Source: Paraburkholderia solisilvae (lineage in GTDB: Bacteria; Pseudomonadota; Gammaproteobacteria; Burkholderiales; Burkholderiaceae). From it: 46,496 nucleotides of DNA. Below the pieces are notes generated by a model, which saw nothing but the letters and a program-made list of their open reading frames with translations, was not told the DNA's origin and ran no database searches. The DNA is taken from positions 1-46,496 of the forward strand of contig NZ_CADIKF010000057.1 of NCBI RefSeq assembly GCF_902859875.1. The letters are read 5' to 3'. Shown in pieces: positions 32,924 to 41,945 of this stretch (its first letter is position 1; each line of letters starts with the position of its first letter). Position numbers and translations under genes: made by a program.

Positions 32924-33817
32924 ATGCTGAAAGTCACCAAAGCCGTGTTTCCCGTGGCGGGACTTGGCACGCGCTTCTTGCCCGCCACCAAGGCGAGTCC
33001 GAAAGAAATGCTGCCGATCGTCGACAAGCCGCTGATCCAGTACGCCGTTGAAGAAGCGATCGACGCGGGCATCACCGAAATGATCTTCGTGACGGGCCGC
33101 AGCAAACGCGCGATCGAAGATCACTTCGACAAGTCGTATGAGATCGAGGCGGAACTGGAAGCGCGCGGCAAGCAGAAGCTGCTCGAGCTCGTGCGCGGCA
33201 TCAAGCCCGCCAATGTCGACTGTTTCTACGTGCGTCAGGCCGAAGCACTCGGCCTGGGGCACGCGGTGCTGTGCGCCGAAAAGCTGATCGGCGACAGCCC
33301 GTTCGCGGTCATTCTCGCGGACGACCTGCTGCATAGCGAAAAGCCGGTGATGAAGCAGCTCGTGAACGTGTTCAATCACTATCACAGCTCGGTCGTCGGC
33401 GTCGAGACGATTGCCCGTGAAGACAGCCGTTCGTACGGCGTGGTCGAAGGCCGCGAGTGGGAAGAAGACGTGATCAAGCTGTCGGGCATCGTCGAAAAGC
33501 CGGCGCCGGAAGTCGCGCCGTCCAATCTCGGCGTGGTCGGCCGCTACGTGCTGATGCCGACCATCTTCAAGCATATCCGCGCGCTGAAGCCGGGCGCGGG
33601 CGGCGAGCTGCAGCTGACCGACGCGCTACAGTCGCTGCTCACCGAAGAGCAGGTGCTCGCCTATCGCTACTTCGGCACCCGTTTCGATTGCGGCAGCAAG
33701 CTCGGCTATCTGAAGGCGACCGTCGAATTCGCGCTGCGGCACCCGGAAGTGCGCGCCGAGTTTGAAGAGTATCTGCAAAGCTATCTCCCGGAGCGTCTGA
33801 CGGCCGCGGCCGCCTGA
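32924..33817 (+). CDS. bceT: UTP-glucose-1-phosphate uridylyltransferase (GalU type)
   Basis: The 297-residue enzyme makes UDP-glucose, the donor for priming and the substrate of BceC. I chose the ATG at 32924 (MLKVTKAVFPVAGLGTRFLP), which matches the usual GalU start and has GGGA 9 nt upstream; in-frame GTG (32909) and ATG (32915) lie just before. Gly/Arg loop GLGTRFLPATKASPKEMLPI (13-32), DKPLIQYAVEEA, and the substrate region GVVEGREWEEDVIKLSGIVE, then KPAP, are intact. Length and motifs are typical. It is separated from the upstream small gene by about 280 bp that includes a terminator and should have its own promoter. A housekeeping galU may exist elsewhere. Confidence 0.94.
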   Translation: MLKVTKAVFPVAGLGTRFLPATKASPKEMLPIVDKPLIQYAVEEAIDAGITEMIFVTGRSKRAIEDHFDKSYEIEAELEARGKQKLLELVRGIKPANVDCFYVRQAEALGLGHAVLCAEKLIGDSPFAVILADDLLHSEKPVMKQLVNVFNHYHSSVVGVETIAREDSRSYGVVEGREWEEDVIKLSGIVEKPAPEVAPSNLGVVGRYVLMPTIFKHIRALKPGAGGELQLTDALQSLLTEEQVLAYRYFGTRFDCGSKLGYLKATVEFALRHPEVRAEFEEYLQSYLPERLTAAAA

Positions 33818-34243
33818 GCGACTTCTCGATGGCGACGCTGCTGCGTCGCGCGCATCTGGCCGTACCCGGCCGGGTCAGCCAGCGGGCCGCGCGTGACCGG
33901 CGCCGCAAGGCGCGCGTAGGAGTCGCACACGCGCGGCGGCGTACATCGTCTCGCTGAGCGGATGATGCCGGCTACCGCAGCCGGATGATCGCACCGGAAT
34001 GAAACGCCGGTTGGACGCATCGGACCGCGGCAGTGGCGCTGCCTGATGCACGGCGGGATGGCGCATCGCGCGGCGCGTGCCCGCGCGATGCGCGTGACGC
34101 GCGTTGTCATCAGGCTGACCTGCCTGGTGTTCGCTTGCGGCCGGCAAGCATGCCCGATGCGCGGAGCGATCGCGATACGCGGTCGCTGCCACGCGAGCGG
34201 CGCCGATTCCGGCGATCCATCCAGAGTCCTCGAGGAGCGAGAC
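33818..34243. other. Gap between bceT and the GT2 gene
   Basis: This 426-bp gap has no convincing gene; frames extending upstream of the GT2 start are Arg/Ala/Cys-rich and lack coding character. A small hairpin at 33832-33849 (GCGACGC, TGCT loop, GCGTCGC), 15 nt after the bceT stop, could be a weak terminator or stability element. No promoter is recognisable. Confidence 0.4.
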
Positions 34244-35164
34244 GTGAACACAGTGACCGGCGGCCCCGCGGGCCGACCCGAAGTCAGCATCGTGATGGCG
34301 AACTACAACGGAGCGCGCTGGCTCATCGACGCAATCCGCTCAGTGCAGGCGCAAACGCTGCGGAACTGGGAGTTATTGATTGCCGACGACGCGTCGACCG
34401 ACGACAGCCTGCGCATCATGCGCGCGGCCGCGGCGGACGACACCCGCATCGTCGTACTGCCGGCCGAGCGCAACCAGGGCCCGTCCGGCGCGCGCAATCG
34501 CGCGCTCGACGTGGCGCGCGGACAGTGGATCACGATCGTCGACAGCGACGACCTGATCACGCCGCGGCGGCTCGAGACGATGGTCGAAGCGGCGCGGCGC
34601 GACGGCGCGATGATCGTCGCGGACGATCTGCGCATCGTCGACGAGGACGGCGCGCTGACGCCGCGCACGCTGCTCGCGTTGCAGGGCAAGCAGACCTGCG
34701 ATGCGGTCGGCCTCGTGAAAAACGACGCGTTCGGCTACCTGCAGCCGATGTTCGACAGGCGTGCCATCGAAGGGGTGCGTTACGACGAGCATCTGCGTGT
34801 CGGCGAGGACTTTTATTTTCTGCTGCGTGTGCTTGCGGCGCACGGCAGCATGACGCTTTACCCGGAAATGGGCTACCTGTACCGGCAGCGCACCCGCTCG
34901 CTGTCCAAAGGCGTGGCGCGGCAGGCGCTCGAAGGGATGCTGGTCGCGGACCAGCGCTTCCGCGCGGGCGCGCAGCGCGCGAGCGAGTCGCTGCTATCGG
35001 AACTGGAGCGGCGCAGACGCTCGCTCACGACGCGCCTGCATTGGGAAAACGTGAAGACGTCGCTGCGGGAAAAGCGCATTGGCTTTGCGCTGCGCGAAGC
35101 CGCGCTGCATCCCGGCATTGCGCACTATGCGCTGGGTTCGCTGTTCAAGTTCGCAGGCCGTTAG
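34244..35164 (+). CDS. GT2-family glycosyltransferase, extra member of the EPS locus
   Basis: The protein has 306 residues. I chose a GTG at 34244 because GAGGAG lies 6 nt upstream and MNTVTGGPAGRPEVSIVMAN puts the first GT-A strand close to the start; an ATG at 34046 would add about 66 unlikely residues. SIVMANYNGARWLIDAIRSV (about 15-34), LIADDASTDDSLRIM and the catalytic metal site in WITIVDSDDLITPRR (about 92-106) are clear. HLRVGEDFYFLLRVLA (about 178) holds the ED acceptor-base motif. It is an inverting glycosyltransferase on the same strand as bceT. I know no bce gene with this position, so it may add a side group or be unrelated. Confidence 0.85.
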   Translation: MNTVTGGPAGRPEVSIVMANYNGARWLIDAIRSVQAQTLRNWELLIADDASTDDSLRIMRAAAADDTRIVVLPAERNQGPSGARNRALDVARGQWITIVDSDDLITPRRLETMVEAARRDGAMIVADDLRIVDEDGALTPRTLLALQGKQTCDAVGLVKNDAFGYLQPMFDRRAIEGVRYDEHLRVGEDFYFLLRVLAAHGSMTLYPEMGYLYRQRTRSLSKGVARQALEGMLVADQRFRAGAQRASESLLSELERRRRSLTTRLHWENVKTSLREKRIGFALREAALHPGIAHYALGSLFKFAGR

Positions 35165-35187
35165 GCCGCCAGGCCGCTGCGCGTGCG

Positions 35188-35838
35188 CTAATGCGGCGCG
35201 CGCTGCGCGAGCAGCGCGCGCACGTCGTCATCGGTCGTCTCGCTGAAGTCCGCATAGAACTGGCCGACCGCATAGAAGTTCGCCGGCGTCAGGACACAAA
35301 CGAATTCATCGACATCGTCGCCGAGCCTCGCGTGCGCGCCAGGCGGCGCGACCGGCAGCGCCGCGACGATTTTCGCCGGCGTCCGGGTGCGCAGTGCGCG
35401 CACCGCCGCCTTCATCGACGCGCCGGTTGCCATCCCGTCGTCGACCACGATCGCCGTGCGGCCCTGCATGTCCAACGCCGTCTGGCCCGGCGGGCGGTAC
35501 ACCTGTTCGCGCCGCTCGAGTTCGATGCGTTCGCTCGCGAGCACACGGTCGAATGCGGCTTGCGGCAAGCCGATTTCACGGACCAGCGGTTCGTCGACGT
35601 ACAGCGCGCCGCCCGATGCGATCGCGCCCATCGCGAGTTCCGCCTGCCACGGCACACCGAGCTTGCGCACGGCCAGCACATCGAGCGCGGCGCCGAGCAG
35701 GCGGGCGACCTCGAAGGCGACCGGCACGCCGCCGCGCGGCAGCGCGAGCACGACGACATCGTTGCGATTCGCATAGGCGCTGAGCAGGCCGGCGAGTGCA
35801 CGGCCGGCGGCGGCGCGATCGGTAAAGGCACGCTCCAT
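35188..35838 (-). CDS. Phosphoribosyltransferase family protein
   Basis: The protein has 216 residues from the ATG at 35838, with GGAG 8 nt upstream; a longer frame (to 35880) lacks such a site. The type I PRTase fold is visible: VVVLALPRGGVPVAFEVARL (about 28-47), where LPRGGVPV is the pyrophosphate-binding loop; a flexible loop (about 75-110); and the PRPP-binding loop TAIVVDDGMATGASMKAAVR (about 125-144). Proteins of this type in Burkholderia are usually annotated only as phosphoribosyltransferases, often beside stress or hydrolase genes; the substrate is unknown. It converges with the GT2 gene, 23 bp apart, and is not part of the EPS pathway. Confidence 0.87.
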   Translation of the reverse strand: MERAFTDRAAAGRALAGLLSAYANRNDVVVLALPRGGVPVAFEVARLLGAALDVLAVRKLGVPWQAELAMGAIASGGALYVDEPLVREIGLPQAAFDRVLASERIELERREQVYRPPGQTALDMQGRTAIVVDDGMATGASMKAAVRALRTRTPAKIVAALPVAPPGAHARLGDDVDEFVCVLTPANFYAVGQFYADFSETTDDDVRALLAQRAPH

Positions 35839-36255
35839 GATCGGTGCTCCGGTTCGCTGCGCAGATTCACAGTGTGCCACGCGCGCATGCGCATGGGCCG
35901 TTCACGCGAGACCCGCGCGGTTCGCGAGCCGGCGCCCAGACGGCGTATCGATACGGCGCGCGACGGCTTGGTGCAGCGTGCGTTGCAAACGTACGCGAGC
36001 GGTGTAACTTTTCGCGCAATTCACGTAGTCGCGCGCTGCTTGCGGGGCCGGGCGCCGCTCGCTGCGCTTCGGTTGCCGCTATCGCACACATCCGGTGATT
36101 GTGGTGATCGCGGCGCGCATTCGCGGGTTGCTCATGCGCGGCTCGCACCGGCCCGCGACGCGTCGATCCGAGACGGGCACATTGCTTGCGCTCCCATTGC
36201 AAAGCTCTTGCCGCCGGCTGGCGCGGCGGCAAGGCATCGGATGCGGAGCAGCAAC
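35839..36255. other. Divergent gap between the phosphoribosyltransferase and DUF6723 genes
   Basis: 417 bp, GC-rich with scattered CGCG words. No gene, strong hairpin or promoter boxes are recognisable. It should carry the two divergent promoters. Confidence 0.35.
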
Positions 36256-36537
36256 ATGACGAGGCCTCGGATGATCTTCCCCAAAGCGCGCGATGACGGG
36301 ACGTCGCGCGCCGCATCGAGACAGGACTACGAGGTCTATGCGACCTATCGCCGGACGACGGAAGGCGCGTTTGTCGGTCTGCTGAAAGTCGTGCGCAAAA
36401 CGGATGGACGGCTGCTGTTTCCGTTTGCGGGCGCGCCCGACATCGGTCCGTTCGAGAACGGCCAGGCCGCGCGCGAAGCGGCGCAGCGATACGGCGAAAA
36501 CGTCGTGGATGGCGATCTGGACAATCCCGAGGCGTGA
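36256..36537 (+). CDS. DUF6723 family protein
   Basis: This 93-residue protein starts at the ATG at 36256 with GGAG 7 nt upstream; an ATG at 36241 in frame is less well placed. The core YEVYATYRRTTEGAFVGLLK (about 28-47), then VVRKTDGRLLFPFAGAPDIG (48-67), ending AREAAQRYGENVVDGDLDNP (about 73-92), is what I recall of the small Burkholderiales family DUF6723. It is soluble, with no known function. It stands alone between divergent and convergent neighbours. Confidence 0.8.
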   Translation: MTRPRMIFPKARDDGTSRAASRQDYEVYATYRRTTEGAFVGLLKVVRKTDGRLLFPFAGAPDIGPFENGQAAREAAQRYGENVVDGDLDNPEA

Positions 36538-36668
36538 CGGACGTTCCGCGCGCGACCTGAACGAGAACAAATAGCACGACCCGCGCGCGGGCGCACAGCC
36601 GCGCGACATCGCGTGGACAAGCGCGAGCCGGCCCGCGCCGCCCTTGCCGCGCCACCGCACATCCCACG

Positions 36669-38042
36669 TCATCCATCACGCGGCCCGCGCAGATACCGGT
36701 CGAGCAGCAAGGTCGCCGATACGCCATGCAGCAGCACCGAGCCGACGATGGCCGCCATCACGACCGCGAGCGCGGCGTCCTGCGCCACGCGCTGCAACCG
36801 CTCGATCGCAAACAGCAGATAGTAGAACGCGCCGACGCCCCGTATGCCGAGCCATCCGGCTAGCAGCCGCTGCGGCCAGGTCGCGCTCGAGCCGGCGAGC
36901 GCGACGAGCGTGCAGAGCGGCCGCACCACGAAGAGCAGCGCGAGGGCCGGCCAGATCGCGCGCCATTCGATCACCTCGCGCCAATGCGCGGACACGACGC
37001 TGCCGATCAGCAGCATCAGTACGAGTTCGACGGTGTGCTCGATCTCGACGGCGAACGCCATCATCGATTCCGCCATATAGGCATGCGCGAGCTCCGGCGT
37101 GCGCGCGGCCTTGTCGCGCTCGCCGCGCTCGACTTTCTCCAGCACTTCGGTCGGCGCGGTGTGTCCGCCGGTCGCGCGCAATTCCTGATGGCGCAACGCG
37201 ACGCCGGCGACGAACACCGCCACGAACGCATAACCGTGCAGCAGTTGCGCGGCGCCGTAGCAGGCGGACATCAGCCCGAGCGCGAGAAATCCTTCGACGC
37301 CGAGCGCAACGTCAAAACGCAGGCGCAAGCGTGTGACGAGCGCGACGACGCCGGCGCCCAGCAGCCAGCCGATCGCAATCGCGCTGCCGATGCCCCACGC
37401 GAGCGCACTCGTGAAACCGGCGAAGCTCGCAATTTCGCCGCCGCTCTGCGCGCTGCCGCCGGTTATGCCGCCTACGCCGATCACGCCGGTCCCGCTCACT
37501 TCGACGCCGCACAGCGCGAGGCCGAGCAGCATGAACGGCCATGCCGCGCCGTCGTTGCAGCCACCTTCGCCGGATAACGCGAAGCGCAGCGGCTCGGCGT
37601 CGCCGGCCGCGCGCGGGCGCAGTTCGTTGGCGAGCACCGGGTCGGTCGGCGCCAGCGCGGCCGCGACGATCAGCGCGAGGCCCGGTGCGAGGCCGAGCCC
37701 GTAGTGGGTGAGCGCGGTCATCGCGGCGATCGTCAGCAGCATCGCGCCGACGCCGAGACGCAGCGGCAGCCGCCATAGACGGTCGCGCAGCGGCACGCGC
37801 AAATGCATGCCGATCGCGAACAGCGAGATCACGAGGCCGGTCTCGGTGACGAGGCGCAGCATCTGCGCGCCGTGCTCGAGGTCCGGGCTCAGCAGCCCGA
37901 TGCCCGCCGGACCGAGCCCGAAGCCGACCGCGAGGTAGACCATCGCGCCCGTCATCGGCAGATGCGCGATCAGTTTGCGCGCGAGCGCCATCGCGATCAG
38001 CAGGCCGCCGATGATCAGATACCACGTCGCTTCGACCGTCAT
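36669..38042 (-). CDS. CPA1-family sodium/proton antiporter (NhaP-like)
   Basis: This 457-residue integral membrane protein has about twelve to thirteen segments. I chose the ATG at 38042 (MTVEATWYLIIGGLLIAMAL), because the first membrane segment starts there; the longer frame adds 29 basic residues. Family features: GLGPAGIGLLSPDL after segment 2, ALAPTDPVLANELRP (about 138-152) with the unwound-helix TDP motif, and SGEGGCNDGAAWPFMLLGLA (about 166-185) carrying the Asn-Asp ion-binding pair. It should exchange Na+ or K+ for protons across the inner membrane. The predicted soluble insertion (about 315-350, APTEVLEKVERGERDKAART) is cytosolic. It has no EPS link beyond proximity. Confidence 0.9.
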   Translation of the reverse strand: MTVEATWYLIIGGLLIAMALARKLIAHLPMTGAMVYLAVGFGLGPAGIGLLSPDLEHGAQMLRLVTETGLVISLFAIGMHLRVPLRDRLWRLPLRLGVGAMLLTIAAMTALTHYGLGLAPGLALIVAAALAPTDPVLANELRPRAAGDAEPLRFALSGEGGCNDGAAWPFMLLGLALCGVEVSGTGVIGVGGITGGSAQSGGEIASFAGFTSALAWGIGSAIAIGWLLGAGVVALVTRLRLRFDVALGVEGFLALGLMSACYGAAQLLHGYAFVAVFVAGVALRHQELRATGGHTAPTEVLEKVERGERDKAARTPELAHAYMAESMMAFAVEIEHTVELVLMLLIGSVVSAHWREVIEWRAIWPALALLFVVRPLCTLVALAGSSATWPQRLLAGWLGIRGVGAFYYLLFAIERLQRVAQDAALAVVMAAIVGSVLLHGVSATLLLDRYLRGPRDG

Positions 38043-38376
38043 AGGCTCGTTGGGCCCTCGTTTGAATGGGCAAATCGCAAACCGGTGCCGGATCGCACGC
38101 GCGGCCCGGTTGCAGATGGACGGATGCAAGCGTTATGGATAAGGAAGCAAGGGCCGTACCGCGTCGGCGGCGCCGCGCGAGGCGCGTTCGCGGCGGGCTC
38201 GCCGCGCCGGTCGTGTCGTTAGCGGCAGCCGGCAGGAGGGCCGCTACGCGTACGGCGCATAAATACTGACGATTGTGTCGTTTGCCTGAAACAGCGTTCG
38301 CATTCTTCAAATCCGGAACAGGCTCAGCGTGGTATGTTCACGCACTCGACGCACATCGCATGAAACACGCTTGACT
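38043..38376. other. Divergent gap between antiporter and histidine kinase genes
   Basis: 334 bp without a gene. A 7-bp hairpin (CGCGGCG, GGCT loop, CGCCGCG) lies at 38189-38206. The kinase-proximal 130 bp (about 38250-38376) are less GC-rich and probably hold its promoter. No clear boxes are visible. Confidence 0.4.
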
Positions 38377-40410
38377 ATGACAATAGCGCCGGAATCCGGG
38401 CCCTATGCGGATCTCGCGGTACACATTCGCTTCAAGCGCTGGCGCATTACCCGCCGCTGGCTTCGCGCGGTCCGCTCCGACCCGTCGATCGAACAGGCCG
38501 ACCGGCTCACCAACCGGCAACTGTTCGACCTGCTGCCGCAACTCTATGATGAAATCTGCGCCGCGCTGACCGCGGTGCCCAGTTCCGTGCGTACCGCGCG
38601 GATCGATTTCGACGCGCGCCAGTACGCACGCAAGCGCTGGATGCATGGCTATCAGCTCGACGAACTGTATCGCGAGCTCGATCTGCTGCAGGTCAGCGTG
38701 CAGCAGGTGGTGCGCGAATACTTCGCGAATACGCTGTCGCCGCGTGACGAACAGGCCGGCGCGCATCGAATTATCGAGAGCTTTTTCAGCGCGACGATTC
38801 ACGGCGCGATCCGGCAACTGCTCGACGAGCAGAACCAGCGCATCAGCGCGTCGCTGCGCGAGCGCGATCGCGCGCTGGCCGCCCGCCAGGAGAGCGATGA
38901 GCGGCTGCGCATCGCGGCCGGCGCGGCGGGCCTCGGCATCTTCGAATGGAACGCGGTGACGCGCCAGGGCGTCTGGGAAAACGCGCGGATGTACGAGATC
39001 ACCGGGCAGCCGATCGACGCGGGACCGCTGCCGAACGAAGACTTCATGCGCGAATTCATCCATCCGGATGACGCAGCCGCGTACGTCGAACGCTATCTGG
39101 CCGACGAACATGCGCACCGGCCGTTCCATATGGTGTTCCGCGCGTTCCGGATCGGCGACCGCGCGCTGCGCGTACTCGAAATGCACGGGCGGTTCCGCTA
39201 CGACGCGCATGGCGTGTTGCACTCGTTCGTCGGCACGCTCGCGGACATCACCACGCGCGCCAATGCGCAGGAGGCGTTGCGCGAAGCGGATCGCCGCAAG
39301 GACGTCTTTCTCGCGACGCTCGCGCACGAACTGCGCAACCCGCTCGCACCGATCCGCAACGCGGCGCACGTGCTCAAGGCGACGAGCGGGCAGTTGCCGC
39401 CGACCATCCACTGGGTGCAGGCGGTGATCGAGCGGCAGAGTCATCACCTGTCGCATCTGATCGACGATCTGCTCGACGTGTCGCGCATCACGACCGGCCG
39501 CATCAACCTGAAGCGCGAAGTGCTCGATCTGCGCGACGCGATCGGCCGCGCGATGGAAATCAACGGGCCGGCCGCGGGGCTGCGGCGGCATCGTATTTTC
39601 CTCAACACGCGCGCGACGCCCATCCCGGTCGACGGCGACCGCACGCGGCTCACGCAAATCCTGTCGAACCTGATCGACAACGCGATCAAGTACACCGACG
39701 ACGGCGGCGAAATTCATATTTGCGCCGAAGTGGTGAGCGGCCGCGCGTGCGTCGCCGTGAAGGACAGCGGCATTGGCGTCGCCGCCGCCGAACTGCCGGC
39801 GCTCTTCGATCTGTTCATGCAGGCGACGCCGCCCGCCGGCCGTGCGCGCGACGGGCTCGGCATCGGCCTGTTCGTGGCGCGCAAGCTGATCGACATGCAC
39901 GGCGGCAGCATTTCGGTGGCGAGCGACGGCATCGGCAAAGGCTGCGAGTTTTCGATCACGCTGCCGCTTGCGGTCGTGCCGGTGCCGAGCGTGGCCGATG
40001 CGCCGCTGATCGGGGACGAGCGTGCCGGGCACACGCGGCGCTTGCGCATTCTGATTGTCGATGACAATCGCGATGCGGCCGAATCGCTCGCGCTGGTGCT
40101 CGACATGCACGACACGCGCACCGCCGTGGACGGTCCGTCCGCACTCGCGCTTGCGGAACAGTTCGACGCGGACGTCGCGCTGCTCGATATCGCGCTGCCC
40201 GGCATGAGCGGCCATGAGATCGCGCGGCGGCTGGCCGCGCGGGCGCAGCGCGTGTGCCCGGTGCTGATCGCGTTGACCGGTTTCAGCCAGCCGGAGGACT
40301 TCGCGCGCTCGCGCGAGTCGGGCTTTGCACATCACCTCGTGAAGCCGGTGAGCCCCGAAGTACTGATCGATCTGCTGCGTACGATTGCCCGCACGCGGCA
40401 GGCTCAGTAA
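38377..40410 (+). CDS. Hybrid sensor histidine kinase with PAS and receiver domains
   Basis: The protein has 677 residues from the ATG at 38377 (MTIAPESGPYADLAV); the ribosome-binding site is weak. Residues about 1-170 form a helical region like the RsbR/RsbRD-type N-terminus (FDARQYARKRWMHGYQLDEL, about 72-91). A short coiled coil (about 160-185) leads to a PAS domain (about 180-295). The HisKA helix has LATLAHELRNPLAPIRNAAH with phospho-acceptor His317. HATPase_c has LSNLIDNAIKYTDDGGE (N box) and DSGIGV/GLGIGLFVARKLID (G boxes). The C-terminal receiver has ILIVDDNRDAAES, phospho-acceptor Asp604 (LLDIALPGMSG) and Lys in VKPVSPE. No membrane segment is evident, so it senses a cytosolic cue. 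No separate response regulator gene is adjacent. Confidence 0.92.
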   Translation: MTIAPESGPYADLAVHIRFKRWRITRRWLRAVRSDPSIEQADRLTNRQLFDLLPQLYDEICAALTAVPSSVRTARIDFDARQYARKRWMHGYQLDELYRELDLLQVSVQQVVREYFANTLSPRDEQAGAHRIIESFFSATIHGAIRQLLDEQNQRISASLRERDRALAARQESDERLRIAAGAAGLGIFEWNAVTRQGVWENARMYEITGQPIDAGPLPNEDFMREFIHPDDAAAYVERYLADEHAHRPFHMVFRAFRIGDRALRVLEMHGRFRYDAHGVLHSFVGTLADITTRANAQEALREADRRKDVFLATLAHELRNPLAPIRNAAHVLKATSGQLPPTIHWVQAVIERQSHHLSHLIDDLLDVSRITTGRINLKREVLDLRDAIGRAMEINGPAAGLRRHRIFLNTRATPIPVDGDRTRLTQILSNLIDNAIKYTDDGGEIHICAEVVSGRACVAVKDSGIGVAAAELPALFDLFMQATPPAGRARDGLGIGLFVARKLIDMHGGSISVASDGIGKGCEFSITLPLAVVPVPSVADAPLIGDERAGHTRRLRILIVDDNRDAAESLALVLDMHDTRTAVDGPSALALAEQFDADVALLDIALPGMSGHEIARRLAARAQRVCPVLIALTGFSQPEDFARSRESGFAHHLVKPVSPEVLIDLLRTIARTRQAQ

Positions 40411-40634
40411 AAGTAAAGCGCGGCGCACCTCGCCAGCGAGCGGGCAATGGCGCACAGGGTAGTCGATGTCGGGCGCGACAGCGGCATAGGCGAACGCGCA
40501 CGGGCGCAGCCGTGCGTGGCTGATCCGAAGCCGAACGGGCAGCACGTCGCGTGCGGCAGGCTTGCGGGAATGGCGGTTGCGTGACGGGGTAGGTCCGGTG
40601 TGCCCGGGTTCGCCCAATCGCAAGGAGCCATCTC

Positions 40635-40967
40635 ATGTCACGAACTTCAACCTCGCCGTCGCCGCATGCCCGGCAACAGCCGCGCGCTTCGTCGCGCATG
40701 CGCGCAAGCGGACCCGTCAACACGATGGACGAGCCGGGCGGTCCGGAAGCGCCGCCCGACAGCGTGGATGCTGAAGAAATTGCGCGCGCCGCGCCGGAAA
40801 GTACGCGTGACGAAAAAGGGCGGGGCGAAACCGCACGCGATGATGAGCATCGTCCGGATAGCGCCGCGCGCCGCCAGCCGGGTCAGCGCGACAGCGAGCC
40901 GCACGACGACATCGATCCGGATTTCAAGCCGCCGATGGCGCACGACGAGGACGGCCGGCACGGTTAG
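40635..40967 (+). CDS. Charged, low-complexity hypothetical protein
   Basis: This 110-residue protein starts at the ATG at 40635 with AAGGAG about 8 nt upstream. The N-terminus is Ser/Pro/Arg-rich (MSRTSTSPSPHARQQPRASS). The rest is rich in Asp, Glu, Arg and Pro (EARGETARDDEH-like wording) and predicted disordered, ending DDIDPDFKPPMAHDEDG. There is no signal peptide or membrane segment. Such proteins are common, unassigned genes in Burkholderiaceae. The good ribosome-binding site argues that it is real; no function can be inferred. Confidence 0.65.
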   Translation: MSRTSTSPSPHARQQPRASSRMRASGPVNTMDEPGGPEAPPDSVDAEEIARAAPESTRDEKGRGETARDDEHRPDSAARRQPGQRDSEPHDDIDPDFKPPMAHDEDGRHG

Positions 40968-41045
40968 TCACGCTTGCGCCGCGAGAGCGGAAGCGCGCGC
41001 CGCCGAGACAACCGGTGGCGCGCGCGCGAGGCGCGGCTTGCCGCG

Positions 41046-41945
41046 TCACTGCCTGAAGAGCGTCGCCACTGAGATATGCGGCCAGTCGATACCGAGGAAG
41101 TTGAGTATCACCTTCTGCGAATACTGCAGGACTTCGAACGAATGACCGTCGTCCGGTTGCACGGTCTCGATCCAGAAGGTCGCTTCGACGTTGGTGGCCG
41201 CGGCGTTGTTGCTGGTGGTGTTCTGCAGGAACGGAATGTTCATCACGCCGCCCGCGGTCTTGCTCGACACCGTGATCACCGTTGTGCTCTTCATGTGTTC
41301 GAGAAACGGCTTGATCGCATCGGCGAGCACCACATTCGGGTTCTTCACCGCATCCTTGTTCGTGATGCGCGGCGGCAGCGCCGCGTCGGTGAGCGGCTGC
41401 AGATAGCCGCTGCCCAGCGCCGCGCCGGCTGGATTGCGCTGCGGCGTCGAGTCGAGCGTCGCGAACTGCGGCTTGCCGTCCGGCGACGTGAACGCGTTGC
41501 CCTGCAGGAGAATCGATGAGCCGTGCGGAATCGACCCTAGCCGGACCACCGATGGGTCTTCCTTCGGAATCTTGCTGGACGGCACATTCAGCCAGAAGCC
41601 GTTCTCGATATGCAGCGGCTCGTGCGAATCCGCGTCGTTGATACGCTGCAGATAGCGCAGCCCGAAGATCGCGATATCCGGTTGTCCATCGGCCGTGTTA
41701 CCGGGCAATTGCGATCCGCGGTTCGGTACATCGGCGCCGATCGGCGTGAGTTCGAGCGTCTCATGCGTGGCCGAAAGCAGCACGCGAAACGGTTTGTTGC
41801 CGGTGCTCGGCGGTGTCGAATCGAAATCGGGCAGCATGATCAGGTTGTAGCCATTGCCCGACCACCGGCCGGCTAACGACGCGAGCAATCCCAGTTGCTC
41901 GACCTGTTCATTTAATGAGGGACCTGGGCGAAAGCGGGTGAGCAT
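41046..41945 (-). CDS. Heme-binding-like (nitrobindin/lipocalin-type) protein
   Basis: This 299-residue protein starts at the ATG at 41945 (MLTRFRPGPSLNEQVEQLGL), with GGAG 7 nt upstream. Early LASLAGRWSGNGYNLIMLPD (about 23-42) has the L-x-G-x-W-x-G-x-G start of lipocalin and nitrobindin-like barrels. Strand-rich sequence follows (FRVLLSATHETLELTPIGAD) with ITVSSKTAGGVMNIPFLQNT (about 225-244) and a C-terminal WIETVQ...VLQYSQKVILNF. Relatives are usually annotated as heme-binding proteins; I see no unambiguous heme-ligand motif. It has no signal peptide and appears monocistronic. Confidence 0.6.
   Translation of the reverse strand: MLTRFRPGPSLNEQVEQLGLLASLAGRWSGNGYNLIMLPDFDSTPPSTGNKPFRVLLSATHETLELTPIGADVPNRGSQLPGNTADGQPDIAIFGLRYLQRINDADSHEPLHIENGFWLNVPSSKIPKEDPSVVRLGSIPHGSSILLQGNAFTSPDGKPQFATLDSTPQRNPAGAALGSGYLQPLTDAALPPRITNKDAVKNPNVVLADAIKPFLEHMKSTTVITVSSKTAGGVMNIPFLQNTTSNNAAATNVEATFWIETVQPDDGHSFEVLQYSQKVILNFLGIDWPHISVATLFRQ

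Noticed and set aside
34033..36255. A long plus-strand frame spanning the GT2 gene and the phosphoribosyltransferase gene.
   Set aside because: It is out of frame with the GT2 motifs and antisense to the phosphoribosyltransferase. Only its last 93 codons, starting at 36256, are a real gene (DUF6723).
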